Assembly (NCBI GenBank): GCA_002391425.1 | Contig: DGEZ01000071.1 | Coordinates: 1-16,931, forward strand | Source: Micrococcales bacterium UBA3913 | GTDB taxonomy: Bacteria > Actinomycetota > Actinomycetes > Actinomycetales > Microbacteriaceae | Reading direction: 5' to 3' | Length of the DNA: 16,931 nucleotides | Part shown: piece by piece, positions 1 to 7,469 of the stretch | Layout of the letters: each line of letters begins with the position of its first letter | How positions within the stretch are numbered: the stretch's first letter is position 1 | Position numbers and translations under genes: made by a program | The notes under the pieces: generated by a model | What the model was told of the DNA's origin: nothing | Seen by the model: only the letters and a program-made list of their open reading frames with translations | Databases searched by the model: none

Positions 1-1493
1 GTGAGCTTGAACACCGGGATGCCCGTGGCCTGTGCGAGAACCTCCGCGATCAGGCCCTCATCTACCTCGGCGTGTACCTGGACCTCGCCGGACTTCCACT
101 CCTTCTCCAGGCGCAGGCGCTCCCCCAGGAGCTTCTTCTCCTCGTCCCGCAGGGACGCTGCCTTCTCGAAGTCCTGGCCCTCGATCGCGGACTCCTTCTC
201 CACGCGCACCGCGGCGATCTTCTCATCGAACTCGCGCAACTGCGGGGGAGCGGACAGGATGGACAGGCGCAGACGCGCACCCGCCTCGTCGATCAGGTCA
301 ATCGCCTTGTCCGGAAGCTGACGGTCCTGGATGTACCGGTCGGACAGATTCACCGCAGCCACGATCGCGTCATCCGTAATAGACACCTTGTGGTGGGCCT
401 CATACCGGTCGCGCAACCCCTTGAGGATGTTGATCGCGTGCGGGATGCTCGGCTCCTTGACGATGATCGGCTGGAACCTGCGCTCCAGGGCCGCATCCTT
501 CTCGAAGTACTTGCGGTACTCGTCCAGCGTCGTCGCGCCGATGGTCTGCAACTCCCCACGGGCGAGCATCGGCTTGAGGATGCTGGCCGCATCGATCGCG
601 CCCTCGGCCGCCCCGGCCCCGACAAGCGTGTGAATCTCGTCGATGAAGATGATGATGTCACCCCGGTTGCGGATCTCCTTGAGCACCTTGCGCAGCCGCT
701 CCTCGAAATCGCCCCGATAGCGCGAACCCGCGATCAGCGCGGACAGGTCCAAGGTGTACAGCTGCTTGTCCTTGAGCGTCTCGGGAACATCCCCGGCGAC
801 AATCGCCTGGGCCAGCCCCTCCACGACCGCAGTCTTGCCGACACCCGGCTCACCGATCAGCACGGGGTTGTTCTTCGTGCGCCGAGACAGGATCTGCATG
901 ACGCGCTCGATCTCCATCTCGCGCCCGATCACCGGGTCGAGTTTCGAGTCGCGAGCAGCCTGGGTGAGGTTGCGCCCAAACTGATCGAGCACCTGCGACC
1001 CCTGCGGCTGGCTCTCTTGTGCCTGCCCTCCGACACCTGCGAGCTGCTCCTTGCCCTGGTATCCGGACACCAACTGGATGACCGTCTGGCGCACCCGGTT
1101 CAGGTCGGCGCCCAGCTTCACCAGCACCTGGGCTGCGACGCCCTCGCCCTCCCGGATCAAGCCCAGCAGGATGTGCTCGGTGCCGATGTAGTTGTGCCCC
1201 AACTGCAGCGCCTCACGCAGCGACAGTTCGAGTACCTTCTTGGCGCGGGGAGTGAACGGGATGTGCCCGGTCGGCTGCTGCTGCCCCGGCGGGATGATGT
1301 CCTCGACCTGCTGGCGCACCGCCTCCAGCGAGATGTCCATCGACTGCAGCGCCTTCGCCGCAACACCCTCACCCTCATGGATGAGGCCGAGCAGCAGATG
1401 CTCCGTGCCGATGTAATTGTGGTTGAGCATCTTGGCCTCCTCCTGCGCCAGAACGACGACGCGGCGGGCCCGATCTGTGAACCTCTCAAACAT
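1..1493 (-). CDS. clpC: ClpC-type AAA+ unfoldase, 5' part (3' end outside window)
   Basis: This is the Hsp100 unfoldase that feeds substrates to the ClpP protease in the cytoplasm. 497 codons are visible and the frame is still open at the left edge. Two Clp_N repeats occupy about residues 1-145; both contain the signature HNYIGTEH and a GEGVA segment. The first AAA+ module has Walker A GEPGVGKT (214-221) and Walker B IIIFIDE (280-286). A UVR-like coiled segment (about 425-460) identifies ClpC rather than ClpB or ClpA. The visible part ends in ATGIPVFKL, the usual entry to the second AAA+ domain. The ATG at 1493 has a strong GAGGAGG ribosome site 6 bases upstream. A TAATAT -10 box and a ClgR-like palindrome lie upstream, which suggests stress control. 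Identification is secure; only the second ATPase domain is missing. Confidence 0.97.
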   Translation of the reverse strand, partial: MFERFTDRARRVVVLAQEEAKMLNHNYIGTEHLLLGLIHEGEGVAAKALQSMDISLEAVRQQVEDIIPPGQQQPTGHIPFTPRAKKVLELSLREALQLGHNYIGTEHILLGLIREGEGVAAQVLVKLGADLNRVRQTVIQLVSGYQGKEQLAGVGGQAQESQPQGSQVLDQFGRNLTQAARDSKLDPVIGREMEIERVMQILSRRTKNNPVLIGEPGVGKTAVVEGLAQAIVAGDVPETLKDKQLYTLDLSALIAGSRYRGDFEERLRKVLKEIRNRGDIIIFIDEIHTLVGAGAAEGAIDAASILKPMLARGELQTIGATTLDEYRKYFEKDAALERRFQPIIVKEPSIPHAINILKGLRDRYEAHHKVSITDDAIVAAVNLSDRYIQDRQLPDKAIDLIDEAGARLRLSILSAPPQLREFDEKIAAVRVEKESAIEGQDFEKAASLRDEEKKLLGERLRLEKEWKSGEVQVHAEVDEGLIAEVLAQATGIPVFKL

Positions 1494-1532
1494 GTGCTGC
1501 CTCCTCACCCCCGACTCCGTGGGGATACGTCG

Positions 1533-1538
1533 ATATTA
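1533..1538 (-). promoter_or_regulatory. Probable clpC -10 box
   Basis: Read on the minus strand this is TAATAT, 5 of 6 matches to the sigma-A -10 consensus, 39 bases upstream of the clpC ATG. I see no good -35 hexamer at 16-18 bp spacing. That fits a promoter needing an activator bound just upstream, where the ClgR-like palindrome sits. Inferred by eye. Confidence 0.5.
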
Positions 1539-1565
1539 ACGACCACTCACCGAATTCATGCCGGT

Positions 1566-1583
1566 GTTCGCCCTGGGCGTGAG
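1566..1583 (-). promoter_or_regulatory. ClgR-like operator upstream of clpC
   Basis: On the minus strand the core is CGCCCAGGGCG (1569-1579), 5-bp arms around one base, followed by AAC. Against the ClgR motif recalled from Corynebacterium (WNNWCGCYNANRGCGWWS) it matches everywhere except the first W. It is centred about 48 bases upstream of the start implied by the TAATAT box, an activator position. ClgR is known to activate clpC and clpP in actinobacteria. It also lies in the spacer of the divergent dehydrogenase gene. Confidence 0.5.
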
Positions 1584-1631
1584 CGCCGGGCGCATCCAGC
1601 GGCGTGTCACGCGCCCGTCACACCCCTGGGA

Positions 1632-1637
1632 TAGCAT
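1632..1637 (+). promoter_or_regulatory. Possible -10 box for a leaderless dehydrogenase transcript
   Basis: TAGCAT fits TANNNT and lies 7 bases before the ATG at 1645. With no Shine-Dalgarno sequence ahead of that ATG, the mRNA could start at or near the start codon, as is common in actinobacteria. No convincing -35 is visible, so this is tentative. Confidence 0.3.
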
Positions 1638-1644
1638 GGCCCAC

Positions 1645-2679
1645 ATGTTCGGAGCAGTCATCCACGGAGCCCACGACGTTCGCTATGAGTCACGCGACAC
1701 CCCGGCCCTGAGCGGACCCGAGTCCGCGGTGGTGCGCGTGGTCGCCACCTGCGTGTGCGGGTCCGACCTGTGGTCGTACCGCGGCCAGCGCGAGGTGTCC
1801 AGTCCCACGCCGATCGGTCACGAGTTCATCGGCCTGGTCGACAGTGTGGGCGAGGACGTGCACCGGGTGCATCCTGGGGACCTTGTCATCGCGCCGTTCT
1901 ACGGCTGCGACAACACCTGCGTCAACTGTCGTAACGGGGTGTCCACCTCATGCCTGCGCCACCACTGGTGGAACGGCACCCAGGCCGAGTACGTGGGCGT
2001 GCCCATGGCGGACGGCACCCTTGTGCCGGTTCCCGGGATGGGCGCGGATGCGGATAGCGCCATCCTGGCCGACCTGCTCACCCTCTCCGATGTGATGGGA
2101 ACGGGGCTGCACGCAGCGCTGAGCGCCGGGGTCACCGCAGGCAGCACCGTGGCGGTCGTCGGCGACGGTGCGGTCGGTCTGTGCGCGATTCTCGCGAGTA
2201 GCTGGCTGGGGGCATCCCGCATCGTGGCCATGTCCCGCCACCCCGATCGGCAGCAGCTCGCCCGCGAGTTCGGGGCCACCGACGTGGTCGCGCAGCGCGG
2301 GCCCGAGGGGATCCAGGCAGTCATCGACCTATGCGGCGGAATCGGCCCGGACGCCGCCCTCGAATGCGTGGGCACCGAGGCCGCCATGACGCAGGCCCTG
2401 GGAACGGTTCGCCCCGGGGGCGTGGTCGGGTACGTGGGGGTTCCCGTCGGCGGCAGTGGGGATGGCGTGCACCTGGCGAAGATGTTCTATCGGAATGTGG
2501 GGATCCGAGGCGGAGTCGCCCCGGTGCGCGGCTACATCGAGCGTCTGCTTCCGGACGTGCTCGCCGGGAAGATCCACCCCGGCCGCGTGTTCACCGAGAC
2601 ACTGCCCTTGGCGCATGTGGCGGACGCCTACCGCCACATGGATGAGCGCACCGCGATCAAGGTGATGTTGCGGCCGTGA
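1645..2679 (+). CDS. Zinc-dependent alcohol dehydrogenase (MDR family)
   Basis: This 344-residue medium-chain dehydrogenase oxidises or reduces an unknown alcohol/aldehyde with NAD(P). The N-terminal GroES-like domain carries the catalytic-zinc residues C38 (CGSD) and H59-E60 (GHE). A structural-zinc cluster follows at C88, C92, C95 and C103, with x3-x2-x7 spacing instead of the common x2-x2-x7. The Rossmann domain has GDGAVG at 173-178. The C-terminal wording (GGVAPVRGYI, then a DAYRHMDE segment) is typical of an actinobacterial subgroup of unknown substrate. I chose ATG 1645 because MFGAVIHG aligns with the family start; ATG 1636 is possible, and the frame is open back to 1558 without support. 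It diverges from clpC and stands alone. Family assignment is firm; the substrate is not known. Confidence 0.9.
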   Translation: MFGAVIHGAHDVRYESRDTPALSGPESAVVRVVATCVCGSDLWSYRGQREVSSPTPIGHEFIGLVDSVGEDVHRVHPGDLVIAPFYGCDNTCVNCRNGVSTSCLRHHWWNGTQAEYVGVPMADGTLVPVPGMGADADSAILADLLTLSDVMGTGLHAALSAGVTAGSTVAVVGDGAVGLCAILASSWLGASRIVAMSRHPDRQQLAREFGATDVVAQRGPEGIQAVIDLCGGIGPDAALECVGTEAAMTQALGTVRPGGVVGYVGVPVGGSGDGVHLAKMFYRNVGIRGGVAPVRGYIERLLPDVLAGKIHPGRVFTETLPLAHVADAYRHMDERTAIKVMLRP

Positions 2680-2692
2680 CGCTCACCGCCCT

Positions 2693-2745
2693 GTGACACC
2701 GTCACCGCGGCTGAGGCGCGACGGATCGCCGCTACTCGGTGTCAC
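2693..2745. terminator. Large inverted repeat between convergent genes, likely bidirectional terminator
   Basis: GTGACACCG (2693-2701) is perfectly complementary to CGGTGTCAC (2737-2745). A second GCGGC/GCCGC pairing is nested inside. It sits between the ends of the dehydrogenase (+) and the small membrane protein (-) and overlaps the latter's stop codon. No T-run follows on either strand, so termination efficiency is uncertain. Confidence 0.4.
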
Positions 2746-2939
2746 CGATCTGGCGTGTCTGACCCGTTCGCCTGAGCCGCCCGTTCGGCGCGACGGCGAC
2801 GCTCCTCGGCCTCGAGCCGTGCGTAGGCGGCGCGCTCATTGCGGTCACTGTGCAGGATCGCGCGCATGACACCCCAGAACGCCAGCCCGACGATCACCGT
2901 CGGGGTCAGCGCCCAGATCACGGGACCCCAGGTTTCCAT
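2742..2939 (-). CDS. Small single-pass membrane protein of unknown function
   Basis: This is a 65-residue protein starting METWGPVIW. One hydrophobic helix (about residues 8-28) is followed by a highly charged tail rich in Arg, Glu and Ala that is probably helical and cytoplasmic. It begins 18 bases after the lysS stop and is probably the last gene of the long minus-strand train. Similar short proteins next to lysS occur in other actinobacteria (recollection, not a search); no function is known to me. ATG 2939 is preferred because AGG lies 9 bases before it; a GTG at 2945 would add two residues. Confidence 0.7.
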   Translation of the reverse strand: METWGPVIWALTPTVIVGLAFWGVMRAILHSDRNERAAYARLEAEERRRRAERAAQANGSDTPDR

Positions 2940-2957
2940 ACTCACCAGCCTAACGGC

Positions 2958-4496
2958 CTACTTGACCAGCGGGAACAGGATCGTCTCACGGATGCCCAGA
3001 CCGGTCAAGGCCATGAGGAGGCGGTCAATGCCCATCCCCATGCCCCCCGCCGGCGGCATGCCGTACTCCATCGCGCGCAGGAAGTCCTCGTCGATGTGCA
3101 TCGCCTCGTCATCCCCGGCCGCAGCCTGACGGGCCTGCTCGACGAAGCGCTCGCGCTGCACCACCGGGTCCGCCAGCTCCGAGTAGCCGGTCGCCAGCTC
3201 GAAGCCGCGAATGTACAGATCCCACTTCTCGACAACCCCGGGCTTGCTGCGGTGCTGCCGGGTCAGTGGACTCGTATCGACCGGGAAGTCGCACACGAAC
3301 GTGGGCCGGTCCAAACCCGGCTTCACAAAGTGCTCCCACAGTTCCTCGACGTACTTGCCGTGGAGGGGGTGCGCGACCTCGATACCGGCGGCATCGGCGA
3401 GTGCCTTCAGCTCCTCGACGGGGGTCTCCGGCGTGATCTGTTGTCCAATGGCTTCAGACAGCGACTCGAACATCCCGATCCACGGCCAGGTCCCCGAGTA
3501 GTCATGCGTGGTGCCGTCCGCCCAGGTCACCGTCTCGCTGCCGTCGGTGCTCACCGCGCGCGCAGCATTCTGGATGAGCGTCTGGGTGAGCTCGGCGATC
3601 GTGTGATAGTCACCGTACGCCTCGTATGCCTCGAGCATCGCGAACTCGGGGGAGTGCGTGGAGTCGGCGCCCTCGTTGCGGAAGTTCCGGTTGATCTCGA
3701 AAACCCGCTCGATGCCGCCCACCAGGGCACGCTTCAGGTACAGCTCGGGGGCGATGCGCAGGTACAGGTCTACGTCGTACGCATTCATGTGGGTGACGAA
3801 GGGACGCGCGCTGGCTCCACCGTGCTGGATCTGCAGCATCGGCGTCTCCACCTCGACGAACCCGCGATCCGCGAAGGTGGCCCGCAGCGAGGACACCGCC
3901 TTCGCCCGCGTGTACACCATCTGCCGCGCCTGATCGCGCACGATCAGGTCCAGGTAGCGCTGGCGCACGCGCGTCTCCTCGGAGAGCTCCTTGTGCAGGG
4001 TGGGCAGCGGCCTCAGCGCCTTCGCGGCGATCTGCCAGTCATCCACGTACACGCTGAGTTCGCCCCGCTTCGAGGTGATCACCTCGCCGTGCACGAACAG
4101 GTGGTCACCCAGGTCCACGAACTCCTTGAACCGTGCCAGGGACTCCTCCCCCACCTCACTGAGGGAGACCATGACCTGGATGCGCGAGCCGTCACCGCTT
4201 TGCAACGCCGCAAACACGAGCTTCCCGGTGACCCGCAGGTGCACCACACGACCGGCCACACCGACGAACTCGCCCGTGTGCGTGTCGGCGGGCAGGTCCA
4301 GGAATGCGGCCCGAACGTGGGCGATCACGTCTGTGATGGGCAGGCTCACCGGGTAGGCGCCGGCCCCCTCATTGAGACGCTCCCGCTTGGCGAGGCGCAC
4401 CCGGTACTGCTCATTCGCCTCGGCCACTTCCGCCGCGTCGGCGGCTGCGACCGCGTCGGCGTCTGCCGCTCCCGAACGTTCTTCAGAGGTGGTCAC
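2958..4496 (-). CDS. lysS: Lysyl-tRNA synthetase, class II
   Basis: The enzyme charges tRNA-Lys with lysine using ATP in the cytoplasm. It has 512 residues from the preferred start. After an Ala/Glu/Asp-rich N-terminal extension of about 30 residues comes the OB-fold anticodon-binding domain (about 75-165), then the class II catalytic core. Motif 2 includes FEINRNFRNEG and THSPEF (about 265-285); motif 3 is GMGMGIDRLLMALTG near 485-500. The longest reading starts at GTG 4523, overlapping the panC stop, but that codon has no ribosome site. GTG 4496 has AGGAG 9 bases upstream and is preferred. It follows panC by 23 bases. The usual LysRS core appears intact. Confidence 0.96.
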   Translation of the reverse strand: MTTSEERSGAADADAVAAADAAEVAEANEQYRVRLAKRERLNEGAGAYPVSLPITDVIAHVRAAFLDLPADTHTGEFVGVAGRVVHLRVTGKLVFAALQSGDGSRIQVMVSLSEVGEESLARFKEFVDLGDHLFVHGEVITSKRGELSVYVDDWQIAAKALRPLPTLHKELSEETRVRQRYLDLIVRDQARQMVYTRAKAVSSLRATFADRGFVEVETPMLQIQHGGASARPFVTHMNAYDVDLYLRIAPELYLKRALVGGIERVFEINRNFRNEGADSTHSPEFAMLEAYEAYGDYHTIAELTQTLIQNAARAVSTDGSETVTWADGTTHDYSGTWPWIGMFESLSEAIGQQITPETPVEELKALADAAGIEVAHPLHGKYVEELWEHFVKPGLDRPTFVCDFPVDTSPLTRQHRSKPGVVEKWDLYIRGFELATGYSELADPVVQRERFVEQARQAAAGDDEAMHIDEDFLRAMEYGMPPAGGMGMGIDRLLMALTGLGIRETILFPLVK

Positions 4497-4519
4497 TGCG
4501 TCAATCTCCTGGTTCCTGG

Positions 4520-5419
4520 TCACGCAAAGTACAGCTTCTGGTTGTCGATCAGCCGAGTCGAGCCTACCTGGGCTGCGACGAGAAGCAGAACTTTCCCACT
4601 CGGGCGGTCATCCACCGGCAGGAATGTCTTCGGGTCGACAGCCACCAGATAGTCGAGGGTCACGGCTGGCTCCCCCATGAGCACTGACTGGGCCGCTGAC
4701 AACGCGGCGGACAGCCCGAGGTGCTCGTTGTCTTCTGCTGCGCTCAGCGCCCGGTGCAGCGCGAGGGCGGCGCGGCGTTCCTCTGCGTTCAGGTATGCGT
4801 TTCTGCTGGAGAGCGCCAGGCCGTCCGAGTCGCGCACGATCTTCGCGGAGACAATTTTCACCGGGATGCTCAGGTCGCGCACCATCTGGCGCACGAGAAA
4901 CAACTGCTGCGCATCCTTCTCCCCGAACACCGCACAGTCGGGCCGTACCAGAGCGAACAGTTTCGCCACGACCGTGAGGGCGCCGGGGAACAACCGCGGC
5001 CTGGCCTGCCCCTCGAACATGCGCGCAACTGGCCCGGGCTCAATATGCGTGGAAGGGGAGCCACCCGGGTACATCTGGCCGGGGGCGGGGGCGAAGACGG
5101 CGTCTGCTTTGCCCGCCAGGGCATCGAGGTCGGCCTCCAGGGTGCGCGGGTACTCGTCGAGGTCCTCGTTCGCCCCGAACTGGAGCGGGTTCACGAAGAT
5201 GGACACGACCACAAAGTCGGCTTTCTTGCGGGCCTTCTTCACCAGGCTCAGATGTCCGGCGTGCAGGGCACCCATCGTGGGCACCAGTGCGATACTCGCC
5301 TGCGGACCGGCCAGTGCCCGGATGTCGGCTCCCACCGTCTCCGGGTCAGTGAACAGGACAGGACGGGCGGACACAGCAGCACCACGGGTGGCCACCGCGG
5401 TGGCCGACAGATCACTCAT
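4520..5419 (-). CDS. panC: Pantoate--beta-alanine ligase (pantothenate synthetase)
   Basis: PanC joins pantoate and beta-alanine with ATP to make pantothenate, the precursor of coenzyme A. The protein is 299 residues, including a roughly 20-residue N-terminal extension. Nucleotidyltransferase signatures are present: PTMGALHAGH (47-56), FVNPLQF (75-81), GEKDAQQ (166-172) and DGLALSSRN (199-207). In the segment normally resembling RPxHFxGVxTVV this protein reads RPRLFPGALTVV, so a usually conserved His is Leu (memory-based alignment). Its ATG overlaps the stop of the DUF2520 gene (ATGA), indicating coupled translation. No panD or coaX lies beside it, although they often do in related genomes. 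Confidence 0.95.
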   Translation of the reverse strand: MSDLSATAVATRGAAVSARPVLFTDPETVGADIRALAGPQASIALVPTMGALHAGHLSLVKKARKKADFVVVSIFVNPLQFGANEDLDEYPRTLEADLDALAGKADAVFAPAPGQMYPGGSPSTHIEPGPVARMFEGQARPRLFPGALTVVAKLFALVRPDCAVFGEKDAQQLFLVRQMVRDLSIPVKIVSAKIVRDSDGLALSSRNAYLNAEERRAALALHRALSAAEDNEHLGLSAALSAAQSVLMGEPAVTLDYLVAVDPKTFLPVDDRPSGKVLLLVAAQVGSTRLIDNQKLYFA

Positions 5420-6135
5420 ACATCTTCCTCGTCAGCGGTGAGCGGGGCCTGAGGCCACTGTCCGCGCGAGAGCGCATCACTCACCGATGTTTTCGCCACC
5501 GAGGCAATCACCGCGGTGGGATTCTCCACACCGATGTTACGCAGAATTCCGGTGGCCTGCTCGACGACCGCCCGGGAGAACGTCGTGACCACACCCAGGG
5601 CCTCGGCGTACGCGGCGCGGTCCTCCTCCGCGATCACAATGGGCTCGCAGCCGAGCTCTATCGCCAGGGCCTGGGCTATCGGCAGGACGGGGGCCGGACA
5701 GGTCACTGTCGCTGTCGTGTCCCGCAGGCGCTGCCGGTCGATGCTCGTGCCCGTGAACACCAGGTTGGGTCGCAACGCGATCGGGATGACCCCGCAGGCG
5801 ACAGCCGACGACAACACGCCCACCCCGTACCCGGCCGCCAGGTGCATGACGATCTGGCCTGGCCGCCACAGCCCCGCAGCGCTCATCCCGTCGACGAGCA
5901 CCGGCAGTGCCTCGTCGGGCACAGCCAAGACCACCAGGCTGCTGTTGGCCACGATCTGTGGAATCTCCGACACGGGCACCCCCGGCAACATCGCCTCGAC
6001 ACGTTCACGGTTCCGCTCGCTCGTGGTGCTCAGGCCCACGATGCGGTGCCCCGCGTCGGCGAGCGCCGCGGCCATCACCACGCCGGCGCGGCCCGCGCCG
6101 ATCACGCCCACATCGAGCATCCCTGGTCTAGTCAC
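5416..6135 (-). CDS. Rossmann-fold protein with DUF2520-type C-terminus, candidate ketopantoate reductase
   Basis: This 239-residue protein starts with an NAD(P)-binding GAGRAG (13-18) in a classic beta-alpha-beta unit. The second half (about 110-230) is helical and resembles the DUF2520 domain, related to 6-phosphogluconate/ketopantoate reductase C-termini. Proteins of this type are recurrent neighbours of panC in actinobacteria and are suspected to supply pantoate; that is inference from context. GTG 6135 has GGAGGT 5 bases upstream and lies 1 base past the DUF3180 stop; its own stop overlaps panC. Compared with the family as I remember it, the HPAMTF stretch is RPNLVF and the helix usually containing an Asn-His pair has Thr-Phe, so the active site may be altered. 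Confidence 0.8.
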   Translation of the reverse strand: MTRPGMLDVGVIGAGRAGVVMAAALADAGHRIVGLSTTSERNRERVEAMLPGVPVSEIPQIVANSSLVVLAVPDEALPVLVDGMSAAGLWRPGQIVMHLAAGYGVGVLSSAVACGVIPIALRPNLVFTGTSIDRQRLRDTTATVTCPAPVLPIAQALAIELGCEPIVIAEEDRAAYAEALGVVTTFSRAVVEQATGILRNIGVENPTAVIASVAKTSVSDALSRGQWPQAPLTADEEDV

Positions 6136-6136
6136 C

Positions 6137-6622
6137 TCACACCTCCGGGACAGGGTGCTGACCGGACCCGTCTGATGCGGTGTCGTCCTCGGTGGGGGGA
6201 AGTTTGCAGAAGTGCTCGGCGATGAGCCCGGCGATCACCAGTGCGAGCGCGGCCAGCCCGGTGACGGCGGTACTCCAGAACCGGTCATCCGCGGTGAAAA
6301 CGGGAAGGGTGAGCTGGAACACCAGGAACCCCACCGCCACACCGAACAGGAGGGCTCCGGTGAGTGAGCATGACTTGGCTAAGACGAGCACATTGGTGGC
6401 GTAGAACGGGTTGAGGGGATGCGGGTCCCCAGCCAGGCGACGCCGCACCGGCAACGCCAGCAGGATCACGAGCACGGCGAGCCCGCCGAGGACCAGGGAC
6501 AGCGGCCACTGCAGGGCGACTGCTGACTGACCGGCGCGGGTGAGAGCCTGCTGGAGCCCCCAGGAGAGCACGGCGGCCACCACAGCCAGGGCGGCCAGCG
6601 TTGTCCATCGTGTCTGTTTCAC
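6137..6622 (-). CDS. DUF3180 integral membrane protein
   Basis: A 161-residue membrane protein with four predicted transmembrane helices at about 8-26, 40-59, 84-106 and 117-136. A short Arg-rich loop (PVRRR) follows helix 2, and an EHFCKLPP motif after helix 4 is typical of DUF3180. The C-terminal tail is acidic and soluble. Function is unknown; its constant place behind folK in actinobacteria suggests a link to the folate operon, but nothing in the sequence shows a catalytic site. The GTG at 6622 overlaps the folK stop (GTGA) and has GGGAG 5 bases upstream. A longer open frame back to 6703 only covers folK in another frame. Confidence 0.85.
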   Translation of the reverse strand: MKQTRWTTLAALAVVAAVLSWGLQQALTRAGQSAVALQWPLSLVLGGLAVLVILLALPVRRRLAGDPHPLNPFYATNVLVLAKSCSLTGALLFGVAVGFLVFQLTLPVFTADDRFWSTAVTGLAALALVIAGLIAEHFCKLPPTEDDTASDGSGQHPVPEV

Positions 6623-7110
6623 TGCTGCTCCCGGAGGGTGGCCAGGAGGTCGGCGACGCGGCCCTGGCCGGGCAGCCATGCCTCGGGATCCACGGACAGC
6701 CACGGCGCGAGCACGAAGTCACGGCCCGCGGCCCGCGGGTGCGGCAGCTCCAGGTCTGGGGTGCGGATGCTCATGTGGTCGTAGTCGATGACATCGAGGT
6801 CCAGGGTGCGGGAACCCCAGCGCTGCGTGCGCACCCGACCATGGTTCTGCTCGATCTGGTGGCACACGCGCAGCACCTCTTCGGGCCCGAGCACGGTATC
6901 TATGAGCGCGACCGCGTTCAGGTAGCGCGGCTCCGCCTCATCCAGACCGTGCAGGGTCAGCGCGATCGTCTCCAGAACAGGAGAAACAGCCGTCACCCGC
7001 ACTCCCGGGGTCGCGTCCAGTTCAGAGACGGCCCGGTCGATCGTACCCTCCCGGTCCCCCAGGTTGCTGCCCAAGGCGATCACCACGGGATGTACCACCA
7101 CGCGCTTCAC
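6619..7110 (-). CDS. folK: 2-amino-4-hydroxy-6-hydroxymethyldihydropteridine pyrophosphokinase (HPPK)
   Basis: FolK transfers pyrophosphate from ATP to 6-hydroxymethyl-dihydropterin, giving the substrate for FolP. The 163-residue length is normal. Family signatures are VIALGSNLGDR (10-20), RWGSRTLDLDVIDYD, which carries the two metal-binding Asp residues, and the ELPHPRA segment near the substrate pocket. GTG 7110 overlaps the folB stop by 4 bases; a G-rich stretch (GGGGGCGG) upstream can act as ribosome site. It sits between folB and the DUF3180 gene in the folate block. Confidence 0.96.
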   Translation of the reverse strand: MKRVVVHPVVIALGSNLGDREGTIDRAVSELDATPGVRVTAVSPVLETIALTLHGLDEAEPRYLNAVALIDTVLGPEEVLRVCHQIEQNHGRVRTQRWGSRTLDLDVIDYDHMSIRTPDLELPHPRAAGRDFVLAPWLSVDPEAWLPGQGRVADLLATLREQQ

Positions 7111-7469
7111 TGCTGCCGCCCCCGTTCAATCCGGACGAACACGTCTGTGAAGGGCACCCCGATGGGGGCCTGGGGCTTATGTACTGTGACGACCACGTGT
7201 GTGGCGATCGTGCGATCCAGCATTTCCCGCGCGATTGCCTCCGCGAGGGACTCGATGAGCTGGAACTGCGTCCCGGTGACGATCTGGTGCACCCACTCAG
7301 CGGCCGCCCCGTAGTCGATGGTCTGGCCGAGGTCGTCGCCGCGGGCAGCCACGGAGGTGTCGAGCATCAGGTCCACATCCACCGTAAACGTCTGCCCGTA
7401 CGCGCGTTCCCAGTCCAGAACGCCGTGGTAGCCGCGGGCCGCGATCCCCCGGATGCCGATCGTGTCCAT
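7107..7469 (-). CDS. folB: Dihydroneopterin aldolase
   Basis: FolB cleaves dihydroneopterin to 6-hydroxymethyl-dihydropterin and glycolaldehyde. The 120-residue protein starts MDTIGIRGIAARGYHG, the standard N-terminus. It has the LIESLAEAIA helix with the pterin-binding Glu and a VTVHKPQAPI strand with the catalytic Lys. The start ATG (7469) shares one base with the folP stop (TGATG) and has a GGGGAA ribosome site. A longer open frame to 7556 lies inside folP and gives an Arg-rich, non-family extension, so I rejected it. Its stop overlaps folK by 4 bases. Confidence 0.96.
   Translation of the reverse strand: MDTIGIRGIAARGYHGVLDWERAYGQTFTVDVDLMLDTSVAARGDDLGQTIDYGAAAEWVHQIVTGTQFQLIESLAEAIAREMLDRTIATHVVVTVHKPQAPIGVPFTDVFVRIERGRQQ

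Noticed and set aside
72..1634. A 520-codon open frame on the plus strand opposite clpC
   Set aside because: It is antisense to ClpC, whose motifs are complete; the translated sequence has no family features.
1494..1644. HspR/HAIR or CtsR operator upstream of clpC
   Set aside because: Neither CTTGAGT-type inverted repeats nor GGTCAAA tandem repeats are present; the ClgR-like palindrome fits better.
4497..4523. panD or other pantothenate genes between panC and lysS
   Set aside because: Only 23 bases separate the panC stop from the preferred lysS start; there is no room for a gene.
2850..4652. A 600-codon open frame on the plus strand opposite lysS and panC
   Set aside because: It is the antisense shadow of GC-rich coding sequence; the protein is Arg/His/Leu/Val-rich without domains, and lysS on the other strand is unmistakable.
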